Made by a program: the position numbers and the translations under genes
Shown: positions 46,849 through 54,641 of the stretch, in pieces
Layout: every line of letters begins with the position of its first letter
Numbering within the stretch: the stretch's first letter is position 1
The notes under the pieces: generated by a model
Seen by the model: only the letters and a program-made list of their open reading frames with translations
The model's database searches: none
Told to the model about the DNA's origin: nothing
Assembly: GCF_030144325.1 (NCBI RefSeq)
Contig: NZ_CP126307.1
Span: 868,001-932,000, forward strand
Origin: Bosea vestrisii
GTDB lineage: Bacteria; Pseudomonadota; Alphaproteobacteria; Rhizobiales; Beijerinckiaceae
Length of the DNA stretch: 64,000 nt
Reading direction: 5' to 3'

Positions 46849-47186
46849 CGACACAGTCCCCCAGGATGAAACCCGCCAGCGCCCTCCCGCCCCTTGCCCG
46901 CCTCCTGCTAGTCCTCCAGCGGCTCAACCAAATCCACGACCGATGGGAGATGAGGTCGGCCGCAGCGTTCTTGCTGGTCGCCTGCCGAGGAGAGATAGCG
47001 AAGCCGGAGTTGGAGAAGGCCCTGACGATGGGAGCCGGCAGCGGCTACCGGAACATCGTGTTGATGGAGGATGCGCTGTTGGTCCGGACCCGGAAGGAGA
47101 AGGGCGTGCTTGTGGTGAGTCTGACGGAGTACGGCAGGAGCGTTGCAGGGGAGATTGAGGGGCTTTTAGGCGGGCGCGGCGATTAG
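46845..47186 (+). CDS. Small winged-helix (MarR-like) protein
   Basis: A 113-aa protein. LLLVLQRLNQIHDRWEMRSAAAFLLVACRG is a helix-rich lead (core LNQIHDRWEMR), then IAKPELEKALTMGAGSGYRNIVLM looks like an HTH, with VVSLTEYGRSVAGEIEGLL as a terminal helix. The pattern fits small phage or plasmid winged-helix regulators. It is translationally coupled to the preceding ORF, and its end overlaps the first member of the direct-repeat array, so it may be an autoregulator. Confidence 0.55.
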   Translation: MTTQSPRMKPASALPPLARLLLVLQRLNQIHDRWEMRSAAAFLLVACRGEIAKPELEKALTMGAGSGYRNIVLMEDALLVRTRKEKGVLVVSLTEYGRSVAGEIEGLLGGRGD

Positions 47187-47219
47187 GGACCACCTTCTGG
47201 AAAGGCCAGACCGCCAACA

Positions 47220-47235
47220 GTGAAGTCCGCTTCAC
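47220..47235. promoter_or_regulatory. Dispersed palindrome, copy 2 (variant spacing)
   Basis: GTGAAG-TCCG-CTTCAC. Arms are perfect, but the spacer is one base longer than in the consensus. Confidence 0.45.
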
Positions 47236-47275
47236 GTCGATTAGGTTGCACCTTCACCTACCCGAACCAAAATGC

Positions 47276-47294
47276 GGAGTGACTTCACATTTCC
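47276..47294. promoter_or_regulatory. Dispersed palindrome, copy 3
   Basis: GGAGTGACTTCACATTTCC: right half perfect, left half one base off, with the CACATTTC tail shared with copy 4. Confidence 0.55.
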
Positions 47295-47637
47295 GGGCCC
47301 CGACCAAGGCGCTCAGGCGGGAGACGGGTTAGGTTGCACCTATAACCAGCCAACCCGGCGAACGGACGACATTCGATTAGGGACCACCTACACCTACCCA
47401 AGACCCGCAACAGGCGGGACGACTACGACAAGACACCACGCACAAGGGGGCCGTGACTGTCTTTTATCCTCCCGAGTTTTGGGGAGGGGGCAGTAGATAG
47501 AAGGATACCTGAAGGTCCCTACAGGAAGGACTTAAGGTTGATCCTTACTTCTTCCCTTTATCCTCTCTCTTTAGGGTTATCTTGCAGGTCTTCCTTCAGG
47601 ATCACCTATAGGCCCCTTCAGCAGGGCCGATGAAAAG

Positions 47638-47656
47638 TGGAGTGACTCCACATTTC
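47638..47656. promoter_or_regulatory. Dispersed palindrome, copy 4
   Basis: TGGAGTGACTCCA is a perfect odd palindrome (compensating change in both arms) followed by CATTTC. Confidence 0.6.
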
Positions 47657-47872
47657 TCTGGTCACCCCTGACCTCGGTCTTCGGTTTCCTCCCTTGGATG
47701 GTCTTCCCCTTCAGGGATGGTCGCCAGCGGAGGGCGAAGCCCGTAGCTCCTAGAGCCCTACCGTAGTCACCTTCAGACCCGTTCAGGCAGGTCGGCCGCG
47801 CTTGTTCGCGCGTGTCTCTGTTTGGATCAGTCGTCTCTCAATCTCACTGATAAGCATAGGAAACACCTCCCC

Positions 47873-48271
47873 ATGACATACGAGGCTCTCCGGCCTCCCG
47901 CGCCCACCACCGATGAGCGGGACGGCTCACCCCTCCTCCTCATCCCCCTCGCGAACTCTGACAGGTTCGCCCGCATCTCGCCTTCAGACTACCAGAAGGT
48001 CCTCTCGGCAGGCTTCTCGCCAAATTGGTATCTCAACCTCGGATACGTCACGACCTACAGCGCCACCTCGGGCTACGCGAAGGTATCCCGCATCATCCTC
48101 GGGATTGCCGGCAAGGGTCATCGAGCCATCCGCGTCACCCATGACAACGGCGATCAGACGGACCTCCGCCGCACGAACCTCGTGACGAATGAGGTGAAGG
48201 AGACCAAGCCTCGTTACGGTCGCGATGATCGCCGCCCGCAAGCACCGGCAGGAGCCGGGTGGCGACGATGA
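47873..48271 (+). CDS. HNH-type phage protein
   Basis: A 132-aa protein. A central segment YAKVSRIILGIAGKGHRAIRVTHDNGDQTDLRRTNL (only its key parts matter: VTHDNGDQTDLRRTNL, residues 88-103) matches the H-x-NG-D-xx-D-x-R-xx-N-L signature of phage HNH/AP2-type endonucleases. The N-terminal part, with LANSDRFARISPSDYQKVL, also resembles the leader of that family. The first His of the canonical HNH is not obvious, so activity is uncertain. Start at ATG 47873; TTG 47822 would add 17 residues. Confidence 0.6.
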   Translation: MTYEALRPPAPTTDERDGSPLLLIPLANSDRFARISPSDYQKVLSAGFSPNWYLNLGYVTTYSATSGYAKVSRIILGIAGKGHRAIRVTHDNGDQTDLRRTNLVTNEVKETKPRYGRDDRRPQAPAGAGWRR

Positions 48272-48386
48272 CAGTCGGACCACACTCCCGCCGTCAGACC
48301 CCTGTTTCCCGCTACAGGTCTCCCGCGTACAGGCCCGTCGCAGGGGGGCGGGCTACTGCGGTGGCCGAGACGAAGAGCGGCCGCCC

Positions 48387-48881
48387 ATGACGGAGACGCT
48401 CGCCACTCCCGAGCCCCTCCCTAATAGGAAGATCACGGTCAACTTCGACGGCTCTTGCCTCGGCAACCCCGGCCCCGGAGGCTTTGCCGCGATCCTTCAG
48501 GATGAGACATCCGGGAAGGAAGTCACCATCTCCGGTCCCTGTGGCAGGCACACCACGAACAACAAGGCGGAACTGACGGCCGCCCTGAAGCCGCTCCTCA
48601 AAATCAAAGCCGGCGCTCACGTCACGATGACCGGCGACTCCGAATACGTCATCAAAGGAATGAGCGAGCGGATCGCGCGGTGGAAGAGGAACGGCTGGCG
48701 CACCTCCAGCGGCGGCTTCGTTGCGAATGTCGAAGAGTGGAAAGCCCTGGAGGCCGCTGCCAGCAAGCACGCGAAGGTCAATTGGGTTTGGCAGCACGGT
48801 CATGCCGGATGCCCGCTCAACGAGAAGGTTGACGGACTCGCGCGGGCTGAAGCTGAGAAGCTCAGACGTTCAATCAGATAA
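48387..48881 (+). CDS. rnhA: Ribonuclease HI
   Basis: A 164-aa RNase H. All catalytic positions are visible: Asp21 in VNFDGSCLGNPGPGG, Glu62 in NNKAEL, Asp84 in MTGDSEYVIKG, His in WQHGHAG (about 137-139) and Asp149 in EKVDGLARAEA. It degrades RNA of RNA-DNA hybrids. It lies in the phage-like core, so it is probably a phage replication gene rather than the housekeeping copy. ATG 48387 is chosen because the earlier frame (from 48225) overlaps the HNH gene. Confidence 0.92.
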   Translation: MTETLATPEPLPNRKITVNFDGSCLGNPGPGGFAAILQDETSGKEVTISGPCGRHTTNNKAELTAALKPLLKIKAGAHVTMTGDSEYVIKGMSERIARWKRNGWRTSSGGFVANVEEWKALEAAASKHAKVNWVWQHGHAGCPLNEKVDGLARAEAEKLRRSIR

Positions 48882-48912
48882 CCTCGCCAATGACCTTCCT
48901 AACGAAGCAATA

Positions 48913-48927
48913 TGGAGTGACACTTCA
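48913..48927. promoter_or_regulatory. Dispersed palindrome, copy 5 (degenerate)
   Basis: TGGAGTGACACTTCA, with two extra bases at the centre. It lies between RNase H and the next ORF. Confidence 0.4.
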
Positions 48928-49040
48928 ACAATGGAGCTACGCTTCACTATTCTATACTGAAAATAATACTTGACGATTATCCGGTATTGGATAGAACTCG
49001 AAACATCCCACCAACGCAATCATCAGCGAAAGGCAGAGCT

Positions 49041-49628
49041 ATGAAGTCCTCCGATTTTCGGATTGTCACCAATGCGGACCGGCGACGTATTGCCAACATC
49101 GTCGCTTCGACCGTGCTTTCCTACGAGCACATGACAGCAAAGAGTAATCGCTACATCGCGATCCTAATCGGCCATACCGAGACTGGCGTCAGAGAGATCA
49201 GGCTTCTCATGAAGAAAATGGGAACACTAGGCACTCGAAAGGGTGAACTTCCTGAGCTTCCGCGCATCCCTGAGACGACGTGGGGTCGCCTTCATCTCGC
49301 AATCGCAGATGCCGAAGAGCTTTCCGAGCTTGCGGAGATGCACCAGATCAAGACGCCACTGACGAAGGCACTAAGGCAACTCCGAGGTCGCGCAATCCGG
49401 CTGACTACGGGCAAGGATGTTGAGCTGACTGATGTCGCCGCTCTTGCGGACTCTTTGACCGCCGCGACCGAATTGGCATCCGGCGAATGTGACAGACTGA
49501 TACCTCCGCTTTCCGACGCGGCGCGGAAGCTGATTGAGCTACCCGCTTATGAGCCGACAGCGCGAGAATTGTCCCGCATTGAGCGACACATTGCGGCGCT
49601 GCCCCGTCGTTCGGAAATGCTCCAGTAA
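49041..49628 (+). CDS. Helical protein of unknown function (element core)
   Basis: A 195-aa protein, mostly helical and charged: SDFRIVTNADRRRIANIVAS at the start, TETGVREIRLLMKKMG and HQIKTPLTKALRQLRGRA in the middle, and SRIERHIAALPRRSEML at the end. No recognised domain. AGGCAGAG precedes ATG 49041. A rho-independent terminator follows 8 bp after the stop. Confidence 0.55.
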   Translation: MKSSDFRIVTNADRRRIANIVASTVLSYEHMTAKSNRYIAILIGHTETGVREIRLLMKKMGTLGTRKGELPELPRIPETTWGRLHLAIADAEELSELAEMHQIKTPLTKALRQLRGRAIRLTTGKDVELTDVAALADSLTAATELASGECDRLIPPLSDAARKLIELPAYEPTARELSRIERHIAALPRRSEMLQ

Positions 49629-49635
49629 CCCCTTC

Positions 49636-49663
49636 CCCGCCCGGCATCAGCTTGGCGGGTTTT
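49636..49663 (+). terminator. Rho-independent terminator, element core (1)
   Basis: CCCGCC-(12 nt)-GGCGGG then TTTT. Nearly the same arms and CAGCTT loop recur at 50240. Confidence 0.75.
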
Positions 49664-49686
49664 CTTTCGCCCAAGAGAGCGTCGCG

Positions 49687-50199
49687 ATGCCTAACACACT
49701 CACCGCAATAGAGCCCGGACCCTTTGTCCCCGAGCTTCCTGAAGCTGAAACCACCGTCCGCGATATCATCCTGTCCGAAAGGCTCGGCTATTCCAAACCG
49801 GCGGATATCCGAAAGCTGATCAAGCGCCATGCCTCGGCACTGGAGGCGATGGGATCACTACGCCAATCTGGCGTCATGATCGAAGCCGGCAAGGGAGCAA
49901 AGCGGGAGGTCACCGAATACAGCCTCAACCGCGCCCAAGCCGCCTTCATCGTCAGTAAGGCACGAACGCCGGAAGCTACGAACCTCGCCATCGTCATCGC
50001 GGAACTCTTCGCGATGCACACGGAGAACAAGCTAGCTCCGGTCGATAGTGCGGCTGCGGCGGAGCTGGACGCCATCGCGGCCAGAGCCAAGGCCAGGGCA
50101 GATGTTCACGCCCTCGGCCGAGAGGGTTGGGCGATTGTCAGCAGCTTCAAGCGGTCGGGTCGAAAGCGCCGGAAACTAGGTGCCTTATCAAGACGCTGA
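49687..50199 (+). CDS. Rha/antirepressor-like phage regulatory protein
   Basis: A 170-aa protein. The segment TTVRDIILSERLGYSKPADIRKLIKRH (core YSKPADIRKLI) followed by a beta stretch GAKREVTEYSLNRAQAAFIVSKA and LAIVIAELFAMH has the layout of Rha-type and KilA-N-type phage regulators (helical DNA-contacting part, then a Y-LN-x-QA-x-FIV strand). The C-terminus is basic (FKRSGRKRRKLG). Likely a phage-encoded regulator; the specific family is tentative. ATG 49687 chosen because the upstream frame overlaps the preceding gene and terminator. Confidence 0.6.
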   Translation: MPNTLTAIEPGPFVPELPEAETTVRDIILSERLGYSKPADIRKLIKRHASALEAMGSLRQSGVMIEAGKGAKREVTEYSLNRAQAAFIVSKARTPEATNLAIVIAELFAMHTENKLAPVDSAAAAELDAIAARAKARADVHALGREGWAIVSSFKRSGRKRRKLGALSRR

Positions 50200-50239
50200 T
50201 CCTGATCGCCCCACATCCGAGACCAAAGTCACCCCATAG

Positions 50240-50271
50240 GCCCGCCCGGCTCTCCAGCTTGGCGGGCTTTC
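50240..50271 (+). terminator. Rho-independent terminator, element core (2)
   Basis: GCCCGCC-CGGCTCTCCAGCTT-GGCGGGC then TTTCT, a near-copy of the terminator at 49636. Confidence 0.78.
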
Positions 50272-50295
50272 TCATACCCTGTTCAACACGAACGA

Positions 50296-50637
50296 ATGAC
50301 CTCCAGCCCCCCAGTCCACCTCACCTACCGCAAGACTCCTTCCGCCCCCGGAAGGCCCCCTAACTCCCTCTTCACGGCCACCAACGCCACCGGCAGGGAC
50401 CTTTGCTCAACCCGCACGCCCTTGTGCTCCGCCGCTCGGGTTCTCCTTCAGGAAGGCCACGACCCCGCCTCGATCATCTTTATGACCCACGAAGGCGAAA
50501 CCTCATGGTCCCTGAAGGGAACCCTTGGCGTGGTCGCGAAGCTCACCGTTAGGGAGAATGACAGCGGCGGGCCGATCTTCGTCACCTACGATGAGGAGAA
50601 GCTGGCGGAGCTAAATGCCCGCAAGCTCGCGGCCTGA
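50296..50637 (+). CDS. Small protein of unknown function (element core)
   Basis: A 113-aa protein. The C-terminal half has HEGETSWSLKGTLGVVAKLTV and IFVTYDEEKLAELNARKLAA, a small beta-rich pattern ending in a helix. The N-terminal half is Ser/Thr/Pro-rich and may be partly non-coding if a later start is used. No family recognised. It precedes the large virion-type gene. Confidence 0.5.
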   Translation: MTSSPPVHLTYRKTPSAPGRPPNSLFTATNATGRDLCSTRTPLCSAARVLLQEGHDPASIIFMTHEGETSWSLKGTLGVVAKLTVRENDSGGPIFVTYDEEKLAELNARKLAA

Positions 50638-50804
50638 CTCCGCCCTTTGGGCTGCGGTTTCCCGCTTAGGGTCTCCAGCGCCCAACGGCATCCCGGCCCC
50701 GGCCGCTACCCATACCCATCCGAACGCAATCGGCCGTCCTAGCGGGCAGTTTCAGCAAAGCCGCTCCGGCCCTTCTATCCCCTCACAGAAAGCCTCACCC
50801 CACC

Positions 50805-53800
50805 ATGGCAGAAACCACCACACCCCAGCGCATCGCGCCGGGCGAAGACGCATTGCTTGACGAGCTGGACGCTCTTGAAGCCTCCGGCCAATCGCTCATT
50901 AAACCGGGCGAGAACCCGCTCTTAGACGAGCTGGACGCCCTTGAAGCCTCCGGCGAGTCCCTTGTGGCAGCGCCGGCACAGAGCCCCTCAACCCTCGGCA
51001 AGATCGCCAAAGACATCGGTGGGGGCATCCTCGAAATCCCCGGGCAAGTGAACCGGGGCGTCGCCTCGGCGATCAACGAAACCTCCGGGGCCATGTACGG
51101 CCTCGTGACGCAGCCTGCCGTGAAGTGGGTGCACGAGAACCTCTTTGACATGTCGGGCATCGCGCCCGGCATCGTGAGCGGAGCCGCGAACCCGCTGTCC
51201 CTCCCGCTGGACACCGCAGTCACCCCGAAGGCCGAGACGGTCACGGGCGGGCTGGTCAAGGAAGTCACGCAGTTCGCCACCGCCTACTATTCGGGCGGGC
51301 GGCTACTCAAGGCGGCCGGCATGGTCGCGGCCCCGACTGTCGGCGCTGCCGTAGCTCAGGGTGCAGGCCGTGGCGCTCTGGTCGATATGCTCTCCTTCGA
51401 TCCCTATGAGGAGCGCCTGTCGAACCTGATCGAGACGCACACCAGCCTTCGCGATCCGCTCACGCAGTTCCTCGCGGCGCGGCCGGATGACAGCCAGGCG
51501 GTCGGCCGACTGAAGAACGCTATCGAGGGCCTCGGCATCGGCATGGCTGCGGAGGGCCTGATCCACACCGTCAAGGGGGTCAAGGCGCTTCGTGCGGGTA
51601 ACCGCGAGGAAGCCCTCAAGGCGTTCGACGAGCTGGAGCAGTCTGGCTTCAAGCCGGAGGAGCCGGACCTTTCGAAGGACCGCATCGAGCAGCCGCAGGA
51701 AGCCGCTCAGAAGCCGACGAACGACAACAAGGCCGACCCCAACGCCAACCCCGAAGCGCCCGCCAAGGAGGCCCCCAAGGACTCCGCAGAGGCGTCCGCG
51801 AAGGTCACCGAGGAGGCCGGGCCGAAGCCGTCGAATGACAACGTCACGGCACCCGAAGCGCCGATCAAGGTTGACGAGAAAGCCCTGCGCGAGAGCGTGG
51901 AGCTGACGATCACCGAACAGGCTTGGGGCCAAGGCCGGAACCTCTCAGGCATCCGCACGGACCTGATCGAGAACGGCGACGACCTTAACGCCGTCATGTC
52001 GGCGACGCAGCGAATGTACGCCGACGCCATCGCCAAGCAGCGGGGCGGGGCGGATGTCCTCACCAACGACATGCTCAAGGCTCAGGCCGACGAGCTGGCG
52101 GACATCGTCGGGACCAACTCTACGGCCCTGATGCAGCAAATCGGCAAGACGGCGGGCGACCTCCAGAACCTGCCGGCCACCATGCTTATGTACCGGGACG
52201 TGCTCACCACGGCCTATACGAAGCTCACCGACATCGCCGCGATCTACCACGACCCGCTAGGTGGCGTCGGCCCCTACAAGAACCGGCAGGAGGTCACCGA
52301 GGCGTTCATCAAGAACTATGAGATCGCCGCGAACATCCAAGCCTACTACCGGGGCCAGCAGACGCAGATCGCCCGCTCGCTCAACGCGATGAAGATCACG
52401 GCGAAGAACCGGGAAGGAGCCCTCGCGGACCTCGACATCGAGAGCCTGCGGGGAGCCGGCGAGGATCGTCTTCGGGCCATGGCAGGGGACATCGCGGCGG
52501 CCGGCAAGAATGCGGACGGCAGCGTCAACGCGAAGGCGGTCTCCACCATCATCCGTGGCGGGTTCGCCGAGAACCTCGTCAACGCGGTCATTTCCTTCCG
52601 CACCAACGGCATGCTCTCCGCTCTCACAACGCAGACGGTCAACCTCGTGTCCTCCACGATGACCGCCGCGCTCCGGCCGGCAGAGAAGTTCCTTGCCGGG
52701 GCAACTCGCTATTCGACGGCGGAAGGCCGGGCTCAGATGGCGGAGGCGGCTATCCAATACGGAACAATGGTCGCGTCCGTGAAGGACGGCATCAGCATGG
52801 CGGCCAAGGCGTTCCGCCTCAACGCTCCGCAGCTCGACCCCGGCCGTTCTCGAGTTATGGAGAACATGTCCTACAAGCGCCCGCCGTCAGAGGCGTTCAA
52901 CATCCAGAACTCGACCGTCGCCATGGTCGCGGATGCCCTCGGGACGCTCGTGAACCTCCCCGGACGAACCATGATGTCCATGGACGAGTTCGTGAAGCAG
53001 ATCAGCTATCGCGGCGAGGTCCGGGCTCAGGCGTACCGAGAGGCCATGCAGGAGGGCTCATGGAAGTCGGGCGACTTCACCACCTTCGGGCGGATCGTGG
53101 CGAAGCGCCTGGAGGAGAGCGTTGACGACATGGGCCGGGCGATGAACCCGGATGCTCTGGAGTATGCCCGCGAAAGCACCTTCACGAAGGACCTCCGGGC
53201 CGCCACGTGGTTCGGCAAGCCGACGATCGGCGAGGACCTTCAGCGGTTCGCCGGCAACCACCCGTCTATGCGGGTCATCATGCCGTTCATCAGGACCCCG
53301 ACGAACCTCCTGCGGTTCGCTTGGGATCGCACGCCGGTCCTGAACTTGGGCCGCAAGGAATACTACGACGCTCTCACGGGAGCCCGTGGTGTCCAAGCGC
53401 AGGCCGATGCGAAGGCGAAGATGGCGATGGGCGGGGTGCTCTGGAGCGGCGCGGTTGCGCTGGCGACCGAGGGCTCCCTCACTGGAGCCGGGCCGCAGGA
53501 CCCGAGGCAGCGCAAATTGCTGGAGGCCACCGGCTGGCGGCCCTACTCAATGCGGGTCCAGAAGGCGGACGGCTCCACGGCCTATGTCAGCTTCGCCCGT
53601 ATGGACCCTTTCGCGGGGTTCCTCGGGATGGCTGCGGATTACACCGAGTTGGCTGGCGGCATGTCGAACGATGACATGTGGGAGACGGCCGGCAAGGCCA
53701 TGGTGGTCACGTTGAAGCAGCTCAGCTCCAAGTCCTACCTTCAGGGTCTTACGGAGTTCCTCGACGCCCTGACGAGTCCCGACAGGAACGCGGAGAAGCT

Positions 53801-54485
53801 CGGCAAGAGCCTTGCGGCTTCGTTCGCGCCGAACGCCATCGCCAAGATGAACGACGACCCGTATTTGCGGGAGGCGCGGTCAGCCATAGACGCGGTGCGG
53901 CGCAAGGTCCCCGGCTTCTCTCAAGACCTCGACCCTGTCCGGAACATCCTTGGCGAACCGGTCACCCCTCCTCCGACCTACGGGCCGGGCTGGCTCTCGC
54001 CGATTGTTGCGGGGGTTCACACGGGCAAGGAACAGCCGACCACGAAGGAGTGGAAGGCGAGCCCTCGGGAAGACGTGAAGGACGAGCTGGCGAGGCTGGC
54101 GCTGATCGGGGACAAGGGGTTCTCGCCCCCTCCTACGACGAAGGACGGCGTAGACCTCCTCGACTACCGCAGCCCGGTCACCGGCAAGACCGCCTATGAC
54201 CGCTGGCTGGAGCTGACAGGCGAGGTGAAGATGGCCGAGATGAACATCCATGAGATGCTCGCCGCCGAAATCGGCAGCCGGGCCTATCAGGACATGATGA
54301 CGGACGGCGACGAAGAGGAGGACTTTGACGGCTCCCGCATGGGGCACCTGAAGATCATCATCGGCGGCTACCGCGATATGGCGATGGAGACCCTGAAGAG
54401 GGAGATGCCTGACCTCGCTCAGGAAATCACCAAGGGCCAGATCGCAAGGGCGCGGGCACTCGTTCAGCAGCCCCGGCAAAACTGA
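50805..54485 (+). CDS. Large internal-virion-type phage protein (large polyvalent-protein-like)
   Basis: A 1,226-aa protein, the only large structural-type gene in the element. The N-terminus has a repeated motif (LLDELDALEASG at residues about 17-28 and 37-48), then a Gly/Ala-rich membrane-active-looking stretch (about 60-190) and a Glu/Pro/Lys-rich linker with two TNDN/SNDN motifs (about 285-350). A long helical body follows. The region MRVIMPFIRTPTNLLRFAWD (about 823-842) and the ensuing WSGAVALATEGSLTGAGP and YVSFARMDPFAGFLG segments match the large polyvalent-protein-associated (LPD) domain of podophage ejection proteins. The probable role is DNA ejection in the virion. Its stop codon is the first triplet of a palindrome copy. 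Confidence 0.75.
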   Translation: MAETTTPQRIAPGEDALLDELDALEASGQSLIKPGENPLLDELDALEASGESLVAAPAQSPSTLGKIAKDIGGGILEIPGQVNRGVASAINETSGAMYGLVTQPAVKWVHENLFDMSGIAPGIVSGAANPLSLPLDTAVTPKAETVTGGLVKEVTQFATAYYSGGRLLKAAGMVAAPTVGAAVAQGAGRGALVDMLSFDPYEERLSNLIETHTSLRDPLTQFLAARPDDSQAVGRLKNAIEGLGIGMAAEGLIHTVKGVKALRAGNREEALKAFDELEQSGFKPEEPDLSKDRIEQPQEAAQKPTNDNKADPNANPEAPAKEAPKDSAEASAKVTEEAGPKPSNDNVTAPEAPIKVDEKALRESVELTITEQAWGQGRNLSGIRTDLIENGDDLNAVMSATQRMYADAIAKQRGGADVLTNDMLKAQADELADIVGTNSTALMQQIGKTAGDLQNLPATMLMYRDVLTTAYTKLTDIAAIYHDPLGGVGPYKNRQEVTEAFIKNYEIAANIQAYYRGQQTQIARSLNAMKITAKNREGALADLDIESLRGAGEDRLRAMAGDIAAAGKNADGSVNAKAVSTIIRGGFAENLVNAVISFRTNGMLSALTTQTVNLVSSTMTAALRPAEKFLAGATRYSTAEGRAQMAEAAIQYGTMVASVKDGISMAAKAFRLNAPQLDPGRSRVMENMSYKRPPSEAFNIQNSTVAMVADALGTLVNLPGRTMMSMDEFVKQISYRGEVRAQAYREAMQEGSWKSGDFTTFGRIVAKRLEESVDDMGRAMNPDALEYARESTFTKDLRAATWFGKPTIGEDLQRFAGNHPSMRVIMPFIRTPTNLLRFAWDRTPVLNLGRKEYYDALTGARGVQAQADAKAKMAMGGVLWSGAVALATEGSLTGAGPQDPRQRKLLEATGWRPYSMRVQKADGSTAYVSFARMDPFAGFLGMAADYTELAGGMSNDDMWETAGKAMVVTLKQLSSKSYLQGLTEFLDALTSPDRNAEKLGKSLAASFAPNAIAKMNDDPYLREARSAIDAVRRKVPGFSQDLDPVRNILGEPVTPPPTYGPGWLSPIVAGVHTGKEQPTTKEWKASPREDVKDELARLALIGDKGFSPPPTTKDGVDLLDYRSPVTGKTAYDRWLELTGEVKMAEMNIHEMLAAEIGSRAYQDMMTDGDEEEDFDGSRMGHLKIIIGGYRDMAMETLKREMPDLAQEITKGQIARARALVQQPRQN

Positions 54486-54495
54486 AGTCACTTCA
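54483..54495. promoter_or_regulatory. Dispersed palindrome, copy 6
   Basis: TGAAGTCACTTCA, perfect. Its TGA is the stop codon of the 1,226-aa gene; the CACAAAT tail resembles the other copies. Confidence 0.65.
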
Positions 54496-54508
54496 CAAAT
54501 GCCTAAAC

Positions 54509-54545
54509 GGCCCCGTTCGGATCACTTCCGGGCGGGGCCTTGCCT
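54509..54545 (+). terminator. Hairpin after the large phage gene
   Basis: GGCCCCG (54509-54515) pairs with CGGGGCC (54533-54539) around a 17-nt loop. The T tract is weak (TTGCCTT), so it is only a probable terminator. Confidence 0.55.
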
Positions 54546-54641
54546 TCGCGGTCGAAGGCCCTCACAATCGGCTAGGCTCGTTGTTGCTGTGACTCTCTGT
54601 TTTGTAATTAGAGACCGTGCTTGCGGTCGGAACGAAGGCAT

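Larger units (their letters stand above)
47181..47400. repeat. Four interspersed direct repeats in non-coding region
   Basis: Copies: GATTAGGGACCACCTT (47181), GATTAGGTTGCACCTTCACC (47239), GGTTAGGTTGCACCTATAAC (47327) and GATTAGGGACCACCTACACC (47375). Two variants (GGGACCACCT and GGTTGCACCT) alternate as A-B-B-A; copies 2 and 4 continue into CACCTACCC. Iteron-like origin, repressor or phage promoter sites are the options. Confidence 0.65.
47187..47872. promoter_or_regulatory. Repeat-rich control region of the element
   Basis: Nearly 700 bp without a supported gene, the largest gap in the element. It contains the four direct repeats, three TGAAGT/ACTTCA-type palindromes (47220, 47276, 47638), a hairpin CCTCCC/GGGAGG near 47470 and several CCTTCAGG-like motifs (about 47510-47715). 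This layout is typical of an origin or early control region. Confidence 0.55.

Noticed and set aside
47181..47400. CRISPR array
   Set aside because: Only four imperfect repeats of two types at irregular spacing (48-88 bp), and no cas genes nearby.
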